A stretch of DNA of 64,000 nucleotides. Source: Batillaria attramentaria. Its lineage: Eukaryota > Mollusca > Gastropoda > Batillariidae. How positions within the stretch are numbered: position 1 is the first letter of the stretch; each line of letters starts with the position of its first letter. Below are positions 11,601 through 26,600 of this stretch, one piece after another. Where the stretch lies: the NCBI GenBank assembly GCA_018292915.2, contig JACVVK020000223.1:551001-615000 (forward strand). The letters run 5' to 3'. The position numbers and the translations under genes are program-made. The notes beneath the pieces are model-generated. The model did not search any database. It saw nothing but the letters and a program-made list of their open reading frames with translations, and was not told the DNA's origin.

Positions 11601-14600
11601 GCCAACTATTTGTGCTGGTTTTTTCATCGTTGCCCTGTCTGATATCACCCGCATGTGGTGGAAAAGGACGTTAAACTCCTAAACACCCACGCACCCCTCT
11701 TCTTTTTGTCTGTTCTCCAGATTTAATATTTTGGCAGTTTCAAAAATGTGAAGCTGAAAATTTTTTGACAATTAAAGAAGAGAAAAGACATTTGAAAATA
11801 AAAGAAAAACTCAACATTTTTTTGCATCTGTACAGTTAACATTACACACTATTTACATGCACACTACATTGGCTTTTCCTTTCCTGTAATAATGATTTTT
11901 TTTCTCTCTCTCATTTCCAGATGAAGATGAGGTGCGGTATATTGGCCCTAATGCGCCCCAGATCCTGAAGTGCTCAAGCCTGAAAATGGTGGATCTGGTC
12001 ATGGATCCCGCCATTCGTGATTTCCTCTTTGATCTCCTCAATGCCTTAGTGGTGAAATACTCCTGGAAACAAGATGAAGGTAAGACCGATTACTGTCAGC
12101 ATGGTGGGTTTTCTTGCACATTCTGTCTGCCCCCTTGCCAAAGCCTAAATGGCATTCTAATCGTCTGGGAATAAAAAGGTAGACCACTGAACTGCAGTCT
12201 CGAGAACTACTCCTGGCTTTTTGTGCCAGGCGGAGGGTAAATGGCTGCCACAGAAAGTGAAAGTCTCTTACTTAGTCGCAGTTCCTAGAACTGCTTACAG
12301 AGATTTCAAACAATACGGGGTTGTCAGCTTTCACAGGAAAACAGGTCTGCAATTTTCACATTATTATTGTTTTTATTTATCAAGGCGAAAGTGTATGTGT
12401 GTGTGTGTTGTGTGCAGAGTTTTAGTGTATGGTATTGTCATTATTGAGGTATGAGCAGACATTTATTTTCCCCATGAGGGATGAATAATCTTATCTTTTC
12501 TTTTCTTTTCTTTTCATTTCTTTTTTTCTCTTCTCTTCTCTTCTTCTCTCTTCTCTCCTCTCTCCTCTCCTCTCCTCTCTGCTCTGCTCTGCTCTGCTCT
12601 GCTCTGCTCACAACTCAAATGATAATTTTTTTTTACCAATGGTTGGTGGGAAGGGTGTTGTTAACCCTGGTAGTGCTGAACCCAGAATATTCTGGCCTAC
12701 CTCTATGGCTTTTTTCAGCATAAGACAAATTAAGTCAGCAAGACCCGGGTTAAAATACCAGTACATTCTCGTTGACTTTGACTTGAATCAAGTTCACATA
12801 CATCTACATCTGATTCACTTATGACCGTGTCTGTTTGTCCCCATTGTAGAGAGAATGTTTCTTTCTGATCTGTTCCATCCATGAAGATTTCACTCATTTG
12901 TTCTGTTTACAGCCCAGACATCAGAAGTGCAGCCAGCGCAGACGCTGGCCGAGGCTATTCAGGAGGCGGTGAACGAGGCGACCAGTAGCTTCAGTGAGAA
13001 CAGCACAGGTATCTCCGTCCAGAACAGCACCGCAGAGCTGCCCACTGAGGAAGACACTGCTGTGAGTGGAATTTTGTGTTTGGGTCCAAATGTCCATCTG
13101 GACATTGCAGAATCTCAACATTACAGAAAAGGCTTTTGTTCTAATGGAAGCAAGCAGCTGATCAGCAAGGACTTGTTAGGAAGAACGTCGGTTATCGTAT
13201 TTTATTGGATGATTTGTTTTAGTGTCTTCAGCACTGTCTTTACCGTCTGATTTTAATTTTTTATTGCTTATCTCTGGTTAGTATTAATACACGGTAATTA
13301 AGTAATTGCCCCAGGGGATAAGGAAAGTGTCTTGAATTGAAATATTTTATTTTGGTCGTGTGAGCGTGATTTTCAGGGGTTTGGATTTGCCTTGTCGGTG
13401 TCCTTTCTTAATGTGCTGTGTGTCTGTGTTGTACCGCACAGAATCAATCAGAGAGCAATCAGGAGACAACGGACAAAGAGAGCAAAGACACCAAGCCTGC
13501 GGATGACAAGAAAGCACGACCGCTGATCCCCAAGTCGGCCATCCTGCGCCTGCTGTCCGAGGTGATCAAGTCGTACAGCAACTGCACGCAGCTCATCACG
13601 CAGTACAACTACGAGGCTGGCCAGTCAGAGCTAGTGGCTGAGGTGAGGTTTCATTGGGCCGTCTTGCACAGCATCTGTGGTGTGTTAGTACACAGCAGAA
13701 AGTTGCATTTAACCCTATTCTTACCAAGCAGGGAGCTATTTCCTCGCCTAAGTAGACTCTAGTATGGAAGACTGGAGGCTCTGTAACAGCACTGACGTTC
13801 CCAATAAGCACATAATCATGTAATCCTTCCTGCCCTGCCTTTCATCAGCCCCTGTGACCACATTTATTTTGTACCTCGTTGAATTGTGTGTTACTGTTTG
13901 TAAAGGCGTTGTTGTCATTGACATGGGCTTTTGGCAAAACCAGAATAAATTTTTCAGGATGGAGCAGGAGAAGTGAAAAATGCATGTCAACCAGCACTAT
14001 TTACAAAACAGAGTAACACCGAAATTCCATCACCACGGCAGTGTGGTGAATTATCTGTCTTCTTTTTTCTCTGTTGCATGGTGATGCATTTCTAAGGTTG
14101 ACTGCATGACTGCAGCAAATTTTTTTTTGTCCAAAACTTTGACTGGAAGAAGGGGAACGGAATCTTATTTTTCATTTTTCTTCTACATTTTCCCAGTCAA
14201 ATTTTTTTTTGTCCAAAACTTTGACTGAAAGAAGGGTAACACTATCAGACTCTTTATTTATCATTTTTCTTCTACATTTTCCCAGTCCTGCTCGCTGCTG
14301 GCATTTGTGCTGGATCAGCTGTTGCCCCAGTGCCAGACAGCAGGAGACAAGGACTGTCCTGCTTTGGCGCGCGTCTTCCTGGCCAGTATCGCTTCCTGCA
14401 TTCACTGCCCCGAGGCTCAGACCACCCTTGTGTCGGAGGTCAAGGCCGCCCTGCAGAGAGCGTTGACGTTGCCGGAGAGCACAGAAAAGCATTCTCGCGT
14501 GCAGGCGCTGATGGCCATCATCAGCACAATCATTGAAGCATGTCCAACACCTGGCACCGTCCCCAATCAGGTATGTATCAGTACTTGGTGAAATGAGGGG

Positions 14601-17600
14601 AGGGGGGGGGGGGGGGGGGGGGGGGGGACGTCCTTTTCCACCACGAAAGGGTGATATCAAAGACGGGGCAACGAGAAAAAGGCCCGCACAAATAGGCGAA
14701 ATGGCGAAGATTTAATATTGTGTTAGTAGTCAGACTCGAGTGGTTGATAGTCAAGCATTTTAAGGATAACAGAAATGAATAATATTGCAAAGATTTCAAG
14801 CGAGCTGGAGAAGAATGTCTTGAGTTTGTGTGAAACTTCTTCTCATAGTTTTCAGTTTACCCTGTACCCATTACAAAATAGTGGATCGTTTTTGACACGG
14901 GCTGAGATATTTGGTGAGCTATGACCCGGTCTTTCTTTGCCGGTTGTACCGGCTGGGGCCAAATATTTGTGCTGGCTTTTTCATTGTTGCCCCGTCGTTG
15001 ATTTCACTTTATGTGGTGGAAAAGGACGTTAAACCCCCAAACACCCACCCACCCTTTGCCGGTTGTAGTGTTCCAAGATACCAAATCGGACAACATACAT
15101 GCCAGGATTTTAGTACCATTAACGTGCCTAATAAGGTTTCTTCATTCGTACACTAAAGTGATGTCATTCAGCGTATTTCCGTGAAGGTATTCAAGGGACA
15201 GCAGACGCCAGGGAACACCATGGTCAAGCTCCTCATCCGGAAAGGCCTGGTGACGGACCTCGCGCGGGTGCCCCACAGCCTTGACCTTTCCTCCCCATAC
15301 ATGGCCACCACGGTCAACGCCGCCCTGAAGCCACTGGAAACCCTGTCGCGAGCCGTTAACCTCCCTGTTCAGTCAGCCACAACCAGTGCCAAGAACAAAG
15401 CAGGCGGTGATGGTGCGGGCCCTATTGTACAGGAGGATCAGGGAGGCACGACACACCCAGCTGCTGATAATGCTGGTACGTGTGTGAGTGGAAGGTGTAT
15501 TGGGAAATCTGTCCTAGCTTATGCTGGGCATCCACGTCCACAAAATCACAGTAGTGTGTGACAACTAAAACCAAAATTATTGTAATTGTGTACAGTTGGG
15601 TTTTTTTGGTAGTTGTTTGTTGGGTTGTGTGTGTGTTTGGAGTTGTTTATCTTTTCTTTTGGGGGGGGGGGGGGGGGGGGTGAGGACTCCTGTAAATTTT
15701 CTACAGAATTACTGCTGCTTTTTCATTGGAAGCCCGTGTTAGGGTATGTCTTGATTGTTTTACAGACATGCGCTCACTCTCGGCGAGGGTGTGCAGGCTG
15801 GTTTTTTTGTTTGTTTTTTTCTGAAAATGGGAAGGCAGCTCTAGGAACTGTTTGTTAGCGTCTTCATCATTGGCAATTCATCATCACTTAACAGTCTTGT
15901 TTTATTTTTCTTCATTTTTCTTTTCTTTTTCTTTTTTAAGCAGAAGGTGGGCAGGGCGAGGACAATGTGACGATTGAAGATGTGACCAACAATCCTGATG
16001 CCCAGGCCGACCTGGAGAACACACATCACCAGGATATTGTGGAGCCTGACACTGACAGGGACCCACTGGTAAGGAATGGAATGGTTTGTAGGGGAGGGCC
16101 GGGCACGCAGGTTAGGGAAAGGCTGCTACCTTTTGCAAGAATTGTTTTGTGCTAGTAACATTTTGCATCACTTGTGTTACTGTACAGGTGACATACTTTA
16201 TCTGAGGCCAGGTTCTGAGGGAAAATACTCATGATTTTTCTTCCCAAATTCTCCTGCGGAACCTCAGAATAGGTTTTTTTTTGCATAGTTTTGTGAATGG
16301 TAAAAGTACATTATTGACAAAACTATGCCAAGAAAACCTGTTCTGCTGATGTTTGGACAAAACCAAAGGTACAAAGTGTTCTACCAATTGTGAACCTTAG
16401 CATGCAATTTTCAAAGCTTAACACTGAACAGTATTCATCTTGTGAGGGGAACGCCAAACACCCCATCATTTTGCATTGTTCAGAGAAATAATGGTGTCAT
16501 AATTAACATAGATTATTCATTTCACTTGTTGCAGACGTGTAGAGGAAAAGGGAAATGAGACCAAACTGAAGTCTGTACCTTAAAATCATGACTAGACTGG
16601 AAACAGAATTTTGGATGAAAAATAGCAATTTTTTTTCCCGTAGCACCTGGTCTTTTAACAATGGTAGCAGCTAGTGGCACAGTGACTGTTTCCAAGCTTG
16701 CTTTTACTGCTCTTGGAAATACCTTTCCTTCAGTTGCTCCAAGAGTTTCACTGATTACATTTCATTGATTTTGTTACACTTGGTGTGTGATTTTAGTGCT
16801 GCAGTTTATTCTTTGTGGCATTATACTGATCGGCTGTTAAAAGGATTATCTGTTCGAACAGACGTCTGAGGCGGAGCTAGATCAGATCATGGATCGCCTT
16901 TTGCAGCGTGGACAGTCTGACCCTGAGCAGCAGGTGATCGGTGACATCAGCATGATGACAGGTAGGTGACATAGCACGGTACATCTACAGTTTGATGTTG
17001 CTCTTGCCGCAAGCAAGGGATCCTGGCAGGGTTCCACCTTTGGCTAGAAATTTTCCTGCCCCCAAAAGTTGTCTCCTCCTCTTAAGCACTTAAGACCATC
17101 CAAAACGCACCAAATTGCGCAGATTTCAGTCGAATTCTAAAAATTTGCCTTTTAAAAGAAGTGTTTCTTCCTCTGAAGCATTTAAATTCATGCCAAAATG
17201 CACCAAACTGCACAGATTTTAGTCAAATCCGAAAAATAGAAGAAGTGTTTCCTCTTCTGAAGCATAGTGAGTTACTTAAGTGGTTGTGGCTTAACGCCGC
17301 GCAAGCAACAAAGACTATTTCGCAGCTGTCCGCTTCTGAAGCTCTTGAAATCACGCTAATGTGCACCAAACTGCAGAGAATTCAGTCTGATTTTTTTTTT
17401 AATTTTTTTTTTTAAATCCGTCTTTGCAGCTGCGGGCTTGTGGCTTTGCCACTGTGTCACTAAACGCTACACACTTTTCCTCCTCTGGGATCAAGAACCA
17501 TTTTATACCCTGGACTTGCTGCCAAACATTTATTTTCTTATCTTGTTTCATTGCAGTGGGGTGGTCGGTGGTCTAGTGGTTAAGAGACTTGTCACCAATG

Positions 17601-20600
17601 TGAGAGGTCAGGGGTTCGAGTCCCACTCAGGGCAAAGAATTTTTCCTTCTCGTATGTGGCACCGTTTATTCGGGCAAACCGTCGGGGGTTCTCTCCGGGT
17701 ACTCCGGCTTCCTCCCCCTCTGCTTTGGAAATGTTCAGCCCACCAAATTTGGGAAAATGAATGCAATTCTAAACTTCGAAATTAAAATAGCTGAGCTGAC
17801 CCTTCGCACCACGTGATTGTAATGTGTTTATGTCCAGTGTGTGAGAGAATGCGTGTGATTCACGTGATCGTGCGTGTTGGGTTCAGTTCACGGCGCTTTG
17901 AGCCGATTCATGAAATTGTGTAAAGCGCCTATACAATACTCATTATTATTATTATTATTGCAGACCAGAGTCAGGTACAGGATGAGTCGCAAGATGTTCT
18001 GATCGACGTGGAGGTGGAGACGGACGACATGGACCACGACAGCTCGCAGATGGCAGCCCAGGAAAACTCAGACGGTGAAGATGATGCCCTCCACCCTCAC
18101 CCCGCGCTCCATCCTGGTATGTGGCTGTCATGTTTTATGTTCAGCTTACAGTTCGTAGTGAGTTGCGGAGTTGTATGGTTTCGTCCTTCTGATGTTGCCT
18201 TAGGGACCTGTTTCAGTCTGATGGGTTGTGTGTGCGCGCACATGTGCATATCTGTGTGATTGGGTATGCATGCATGCATGTGTGTGAGTGTGTGTGCAGG
18301 CACGTGTGTGGGTGTGTGCGCGCATGAGAGAGAGAAGGGGGTACCAGTCCTGACCGTACATGAGCCATGTCAAAATCTGCAATGTACTTCTGATTTGCGT
18401 TGTTGAGAGAAAGGGATGACCTAGGTGATGTAGTTTTTATCCGCCCAGGTGGAAAAGATTAAGAATATCGGGACTGCTTTGTTGGAAAACTGTACTTGGT
18501 GAGCTGTTGTCCCTCAAAGAGCATACCAGGCTTCCTAGAAATTGTCAGAAGTGAGATGCTGCCAGTGAGCGGTGTTGGCTGTACTGTCTCCGCCTGTGTC
18601 CCATGTAGATACTAGAAGCAAATACACAAAGTTCTAGTGTAGTGGTAAATGAGCAACTCACTGTCAACAGATGCGGACCATGACGACTCCCCAGACAGCC
18701 CGTCTGAAGCAGAAGATGAGGAGGACTATCATGAGTTGGATCAGGACGATGAGGCTGATGAGGATGACGAGGAGGACGATGAAGACGAAGAGGTGAGGAC
18801 TTAGTTATAAATGATTAAAAGATGACACTGTTGGTTTTAAACAAAGAAATTACTAAAATTGATTTGGCCCATAATTCAGTTGTTTAAAAAAAGAAGTAAA
18901 ACGTGACACACGCTGTGCTGACCTTTCGAGGTGTATTTTGTTAGCCTCTTTTTCGATTGGCGCAGGGGTCGGACATGGAGGCAGATGACGACGACTACCA
19001 TGAGATGGACAACTCCCTGATGCCGAATCAGGATGACGACTTTCTCTTCCATCTGGAGGACATGCACTCAGGAAGTATGGGCTTTTGCCAGACTTCAGAA
19101 ATGTTTAACATCTCTAGTGTGCTGATGGTGTGTGGAGCAGGGGGAAGTGATAATGTATATCTGTTCCATCTTCCAAAATGTTTTGGGCTCAGTCTTTTTT
19201 TGTGAGCATTTGTAGATATATTTCTCCTACGGTTATAAATACCAGATGACATGATACTAAAGGAGTCTCCCTAATACCCTCACGACTTCAGTCAGTAGAG
19301 CCATCGTGCTACCCCCAGCAAAGGCTTTAATTCGAGGGAATTCACGTGTACCCCTGTGAGCTAATCTGGTAACGCGCGATCCCCTACTCACCCCATACCC
19401 CACATGAACCCGTCGGTCTTCCCGACTGGCTGCCGCGAGCAGCAGTCCCTCACCACAGCTCCGGTCTTTGCTCACTACCATGTTTTGTCAAGCCCCTCCT
19501 TTGGCGCTTTTTCAACCGGCTTGTCCAGTTTCCTTTGCATTTGAGCAGACATCGCTATATTTGCTCTCCTGACCCCTGGCATTTGTGGCGGTCATGTTTC
19601 GTGTCCTTGCTCGGGCTAAGTCATTTTTGCGAGCATTTACACATAAGCTTAATAATATTCAAACGTTCCCACTCCTACCCCCCCCCCCCCCCCCCTTCCA
19701 GTGGTGAAATCAACTTCAGGCATTGAGCGCACCCTGTTCTACATACGAGTGCCTTCCAGAACAGTGTGCTCGGAGTTTAATTCGTGCCAGGCTGCAGTCT
19801 GCTCCATCGCTATTGAACAGTTGTAAGTGGCAAGGACATACTCATTTGGGGTTAATTATTTCAGACAATGGTGGACATATCGTGCTGAGCGACAACGCTC
19901 AGATTTACCAGCTGCCGGTCTCCATGCATGACGCTGACAATGCTAACGAAGTTTCAGGTGAGCTCAGTTTTGGCTGATTGTTGTCAGAGCAGCTTAAAAG
20001 CTGATGTCAGGGTGACTTTGAAAATGTTCAAACCACAAATAGTAATCATCATTTGATTTTAAATCCTTGCCTGATTCTGGGTACCCTGTGACTGTAATGC
20101 ACTATGCTTTTCACTGTGCAAGTGGCATAGTACGTGTTCATTCACGTGATGCTGTGGGGGGGGGGGGGGGGGGGGGGGGGAAGGGATTTTGCATTGCTGT
20201 GAACCAAGCATTTTGCCTCTATTACTCCTCATTATTGGTTTTGTGGTTGTGCCTGTTGCTGTTCGCTGTCAACTAAAAAGGTTTTGGGAAAAGCCTTAGA
20301 GAGCTTTATTATGTATTTCACCAGTTCCGTCGCTACCCCCAGCCCCATCTGGAGTGTCCGCAGCCCATCCGCTGCTGGTGCGTCAGTCGGAGCCTGTCAG
20401 TGTGCGCGTGCATCGTGCCCGTCAGCGAGGATCGTACCGCTTCACGCCAGGAGCCCACACGTTCCACGTCAACGTTCACAGTGCGGGGGGATCCAGCCGT
20501 CAGCCAAACCCTCCCGTCATTCTACAGAGGTGTGTCTGGGTGAATCTTTGTGATGTGTCTCTTGCAGCTACCTTAGCTCGTAACAGCCCGACCCCTGCCC

Positions 20601-23600
20601 ACCATATGATCAGATTTGTTAATAAGAACAAGCCACTGTGCCCCAGTAGGAGCCGCTTCAAGCCACTTTTTTGCAAGGCGTGGGTCTTCCCTGCTGGGCC
20701 TGAGAGCTCTGCAGTTTGCATAGTAGTGGCTTGAAGTGGCTGCTAGAGATCTGAAGATTTGAAGTAATATTGTGTGGGCTTTTAGGAGTTACAGGAGGAC
20801 TGTGATACTTATTGATGCAAATAGGTCTGATGCTTAAATGCTCAGGGTTGGTAAAAACCAAAGAAGAAACTAATCTTTGCTTTGGAATTATGAAATTGTG
20901 TTGCGTTCACACTGACACTGATACAGCCATTGTCTGATGGTAAGTTTATGATCCCTTGTGAATGTGAAATTTTGATTCCAAGTTCAAACTTTTTCATCGT
21001 GTATTTAGAATTTGGTAACATTTTCCCTCTTGCAAAATTGTGCCGTGCCAGTTGTGTTCCTCCTCTTCCTTGATCACATGCCAGTTGTGTTCAGAAACTG
21101 TTTGATGTTGAAATATCAGGCAGTAAAACTGCCATTGCTCTCTCTGTGAAGATCAGATCCTATGTACACATGATAGGTAATGTCTGTTGCAGTCGTTGAT
21201 TGAATGCATTAGAAATATTGTGCATGTTTGTGAAGTTTTGCCATCGTTTGGTACCATTGCAGATTGCTTGGTCCAAGCGCGGCCGCTGATATCCTGCAGT
21301 TGACTAGCACCCTGACCTCCCAGGCAAGTGTTCCCCTTCGCACTCACATCCTAGCCAATGACGACCTGCGCATCATTTCTCGCCCAGACGAAGACTTTTT
21401 TGAGGAACTGTTCCAGGTTGCAACCTCGTTTTTATTTCACCCTCGCTTCCCTGTCTCTGCCCCGAGTCACTGTTCACAGTGCTCCGATACATCTGGCTTA
21501 AACCCCACCGGTGGGCGGGGATGGTTTTTCAGTTTGGCTGTAGACTGACATGCGGTTTGTGCTGGCGATCAACCAGCACGTGCTCCGTGTTATTTTACAG
21601 TTGGTCTGGCAAACCACTCCAGCGCGCTGGCAGGGTTTAACTTTGCTGCCGTGCTTTCAAGTACATAACCTGCTGCATTTTGAAGCCTCTCTCGCATCCT
21701 CCAGTAGTGTAACTGAATTAAAAAAAAAAAAAAAACTCACTGTGAGGATTTTTTTTTTTTTTTTTTTTTAACACGCAACCCTACAGGATGAGGATCGTAA
21801 CTGTTTGACTCAGGTATGCTTGGAGTATTAAACAAGTGCCTCCCAGCATTGCAGAAGCATGCTACTATGGCATATTTAGCTGCAACTTTGTAACGAAGAA
21901 GAATGCTGACGAGCTGATGTAGATATGCTGTTGCTACTTTCAACTTTTTGCACCCGTGTACCAACAGTCGTGTACCTGCTCTGCTCTGTATCCAGCATGA
22001 TTCCTTGCTTTCGTTCATACCGTTTCTCGTCTCGTGCCTCATAACTATGACGTTCTTCTCAAGCTTGTCGCTGTTTTGGTGACAGTACTTCTGGAGTACG
22101 TGTGCTCACATTCATTCACATACTTTCCCATTGAAGTGAAGCGTTTGCTTTTATGAATATAGGACACGGTTTTGCAGTATATGTATACCTGTCATATTGT
22201 TCAATATTCTAATGAAAGTATATGTAGGAATTGGTTTTGTTTGTCGGTTTTGGAATAAAATGGACATTTTCAAAGTTGATTTGATATTATTTTTCATGCC
22301 CAACTTCCTTGTTCATGCCCCCCCCCCCCCCCCCAACCTCTTCACACCTCAGCCCTCTTTCCCATCCCCCCTCCCTCACCACCCCCCCCCCCCCCCCAAA
22401 AAAAAAACCATCTTGGAGTGTCATAGCCTGATTTTGCAACTTCTCAAAATCCTTCAGAACAGTCACAAAACATATGTAAATCAGTAAGAATAAGTCGCTT
22501 TGAGATATATTAGTGAGGATGGACTTTTCAGTAACACTTGGTGTTATTGCAGGATCCTTATCCCGACAGCGGATCGGCCGGATCCGGTGTGTTATCCAGC
22601 ATTCCGTCCACTCTCATCCGCTGGACGGAGGAGGCACGAGTACTGGATGGGGACAGTGTGCATGACTGTGTCACAGGTATGGTTGTGTGTGTGTGCGTGT
22701 GCTCGAGTGCAGAAATAGTACAAAACTTGCCAGGTGTATACTGGTGATTACGTGACTCTTGTTTGTGTAGAGCAGGGCTTATGAAGAGACTCGTCCGACA
22801 GCCCACAGACTAGTGAAAATACCATCGGACTAGTTAAATTGTTTTACCACTGGCCCGCCGGACTAGTTGAGATTACGAGGCAAAGCTTGCTCTATTTTCA
22901 CAGAACTGAATGCACAAGGTACTGTCAGCGAGGCCCCCCCCCCCCCCCCCCCCCCCCCCCTCAGTTTCTGTTGTGACGCTGGGGTGAGAGTAACTATTTT
23001 TAGCGCGAGCCACTCGCTACAACTCTCCGTAAAAACCTCATTGAGTGCAGAGCGGTTTCTCCCCGAAGTGCGCTGCGCGTGCGCATCCCAGAAATTGGGA
23101 AACCCTTCGTGGCGACTGCGTGTTTATAACAGTTATCAAAGTGTTGTGAATCTTTTTTTTAAAATTACGAATAGGTCTATATTTGACATAATGTATTTTT
23201 GGGCTAGTGGAAATGGTTTCGGGCTAGTTGGTTTTAAATCTTGCTAGCCCGAAGGACTCGCAAGATTTTTCAGCTTTCATAACCCCTGTAGAAGGGGGGA
23301 AAAATCAGTTTTCATTTATTTCATTGTTTTTTGTCATCTTGTAAATTTTCTGGAAGACATCAGCTGGTTAACTTTTCACTTTGTAAAAAAAAAAAATAAA
23401 AGCAGCACTATAAATGGTTTAAAATGTCCTCTCTAACTTACTTAACTCTTTTTGCAGTTTTCCTTCCCAGACATAGAGCATGAATCTCTCGGCCTCTTAA
23501 CCTGGCTATTTACACTGATAATGTTTTGCTTATTGTGATACAGTGGTGAAACCAGATATCATTGAGTGTCTGGTGAAGAAGAGGGACGCTGAGCTGGCCG

Positions 23601-26600
23601 AATGGCGAGAAAAGCGGAAGAAAGCGGCTGCAGAAAATGCTGCTGCAGCCAAGGACAAGGCCAAGGACTCGGCAAACGCAAGCGGGGCAGACGCAGAGGC
23701 TGCCAGTGCAGGGGCAACATCTGCCACCACCACGGTGAGTACATGTCAGCATGGTTGCGGTTGCGTTCAAACAGGGCTTAGAATCTTCAACCTTTACCGG
23801 ACCCAGTAGTGCAGCGGTTAGCACTTGGGACCATGCCGGGAGACCCGGGTTCGAGTCCCAGCTGAGGCAAGTGGGATTTTTCCTACCTAGGTCGGCTCCT
23901 ACCCAGGGCGGGTGTGCTATGGGCCCAACGGGAAGGCTGGGACTCGAACCCGGGTCTCGTGGTCCTTGGTCCGAAGTGCTAACCACTACACTACTACCAT
24001 CATCCTCATCTCCATCATCATGCATAATAAAAATTGCCCCAGCTTCTGAGCCCTCCGTGGATTCCACCCATTACCTGGGAGGAACACCACTGAAACTGGC
24101 AATAGAGTTGGGGCAGCCCCACCCCCCATACAAAAAAATCTTTCACCTTTTGGCGGATTTCCACCTTCGGCTAAAAATTGTCCTCCCACCAAAAAGTGTT
24201 GCCTCCTCAGAAGCTCTTAAAATAATAATTATAAATAATACTACTCATAAAAAATAATAATAATAATTGCGTATGCGCTTTACCCAATTTCTTAAATTGG
24301 CTCAAAGCGCCGCGAGCTGAACCCAACACGCACGCTCACATGAGTCACACGCATTCTCTTACACACTGGACATGAACACATTACAGTCACGTGGTGCGAA
24401 GGGTCCGCTCAGCTATTTAAGTTTCGGAATTTAGAATTGCATTTATTTTTTACTTTTGTGGGCTGAACATTTCCAAAGCAGAGGGGGGGGGGGGGGGGGA
24501 AGCCGAAGTGTCCAGAGAGAACCCCCCGATGGTCTTCGCCCCGTGTGGGACTCGAACCTGACCTCTCGCATTGGTGGTGAAGTCTCTTAACCACTAGACC
24601 AACGACCGCCCTAGTGCCAGAATGCACCAATTTATTATTTTTTTTAAATAATAATAATAATAATAATTCCAGGGGACTATGCCCCTGGACACCCTTAGTG
24701 TAAAGTGTCGGCTTTGCAGACTCGCGCTACACACTTCTTTCCATGCAGCCTTTTAGGCTGTGTGCGAGAGAAACGCCTGCCTCCTTGCACTGTGTTCAGT
24801 GTGTGTGTTTAAACAAGTGACACTCTCACAGTACCCGCTGGCTGTATTGCTATATTCTAGATGTCCGTGAACATAGAAATGCTGTAACGATATTACCAGT
24901 GATATGCAAGGTAATGCTGCATGGTATAAGTACACTGATCAGTGTTGCTTTGGTTTCAGACAACTGCTGATGTTGTGACCTCTGCAGCAGGAAATCAGCA
25001 GAGAGCAGCAGATGAAACGGAACGGGACAACAGCAGTAAGTTTAAGATGGCCTTTTATGAGACAAACCCATCCCCTGTTGCATATAACAGTTGGTGTCCG
25101 TGCTAGCAAGTTTCACACCCAAAACTTGAAAAAGTTGATAAAACGATAAATGACACCGGCGTTCAGTCATTCCTGTGAAGTACCATGCACATGTATTTAT
25201 TTTGTGGTTGGTTGTATGCCGAACGCTTCATTACATAACTGAACAAAAGGACTATACTCAGAAAGTGGTCTGATGTTACGTGCAGGTTTCTCAGATGCAG
25301 TAACAGCAGCGGAGCGTTTGGCACTAAGCATGGTTCAAGAGGCCATGCAGGCTGGACCTTTCCCAGCATCCTCTGGGGCAACCGGCGGTCCTGGCAGCAA
25401 CACCACCACGCCTGCCATTTCAGGCACCACGGTCACCAGCACTGCGGCCACTCCCATCATGCCTTGCAGCCCACCTACGATGCTGACCGTGCGGAGAGAA
25501 CTCAACCCAGCGATGTCCAGCGCCCGAGCCGATACGAGGGATCCGGCCATTGGCTCGTCCACTGTATCCACTTCCACACCAGCGGTAACGTCCGGGGTCC
25601 GCGCTTCACTGTCAACGAGTGGCAGAGCTCCTGCATCCACTATGGTTTGTCAGACACCTATGATGTCGCAGTTGTTGGAGGAGGGGGCACAGGAGCCACC
25701 CCCATTGTTACCCCCACAGCGGATGTTCGAAAGACAAGACCCTGGCCAGACGCCGTGGATGGCCATGCCTCTTGGACCTCGGTAAGGCTCTTGTGGCTAT
25801 TGTTAACTTGGCCGTGGAACATAATTCTTACATACTGAGGAGTACTTTAGTCAGTAAAATTGTTTCTAGCAAGTGAAGGGGTTTTTTTTAAATATTTTTT
25901 TTAGCGAGTTCTTTTTAAAGAATTTTTGATGTATAGCAAAGTTTTCATGCATTTGGGATATGCAGTAATTCTTTGGTGTTTCTGACAAAGATATGTTTAT
26001 ATTTTCTTTGAACAGTAGGCACTTCATTTCAGTTTTCAAGGAAGAACCTCAGCATTGAGTACTGCCATAACTCCTGTCCACAGCCCTACCCCCTCCTGCC
26101 CACACTAAATGACAAGACAAAACTCACGGGACCACTAAACAGCACTAGACAGCACTGTTACGCAAGGCGTGGGCACTCTCAGGGAGGCCCGTTTCCCTCC
26201 CCTGATGACGCACAGCTCACAGTAGATTGCATAATCTCTCATAATCCCTTTGCCTGCTCAAGGCAGTCTTGTGTATGGCTCATACGGCTGTGAGTACGTC
26301 ACATGTGGTTTCATGCTCGTTGTAACGGGACTTGTCTCTTGTTGTCTACCACCCTCATGCCAGTGGGAAGTGCATGGGGCAAGTTGTAAGGGGGCCCGAC
26401 TGAGTCTGCACTTCGCTATTACGTGGCCAATACCCCAACTAGGAGTGACCGTGGTATTCACAAGAGGGTGCGAAATTGCTGAGCTGTCTGGCTAGGGTTG
26501 ACCGCTCCATGGAGTGTGATGCAACATGACGGCACGTTGCGCTGTCTCTCAGGCAGACTGCTGGCCTCAAGGTTGCATAATAGTGCTGTCTTGTGTTGTG

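Noticed and set aside
8744..12250. Shared word CAGTCTCGAGAACTACT at about 8744 and 12193
   Set aside because: The match extends only some 50 bases with many differences; too little to define an element.
19257..19530. Possible repeat or gene fragment with a Ser/Arg-rich minus-strand frame
   Set aside because: No second copy in the window and no recognisable motif; left as unassigned intron DNA.
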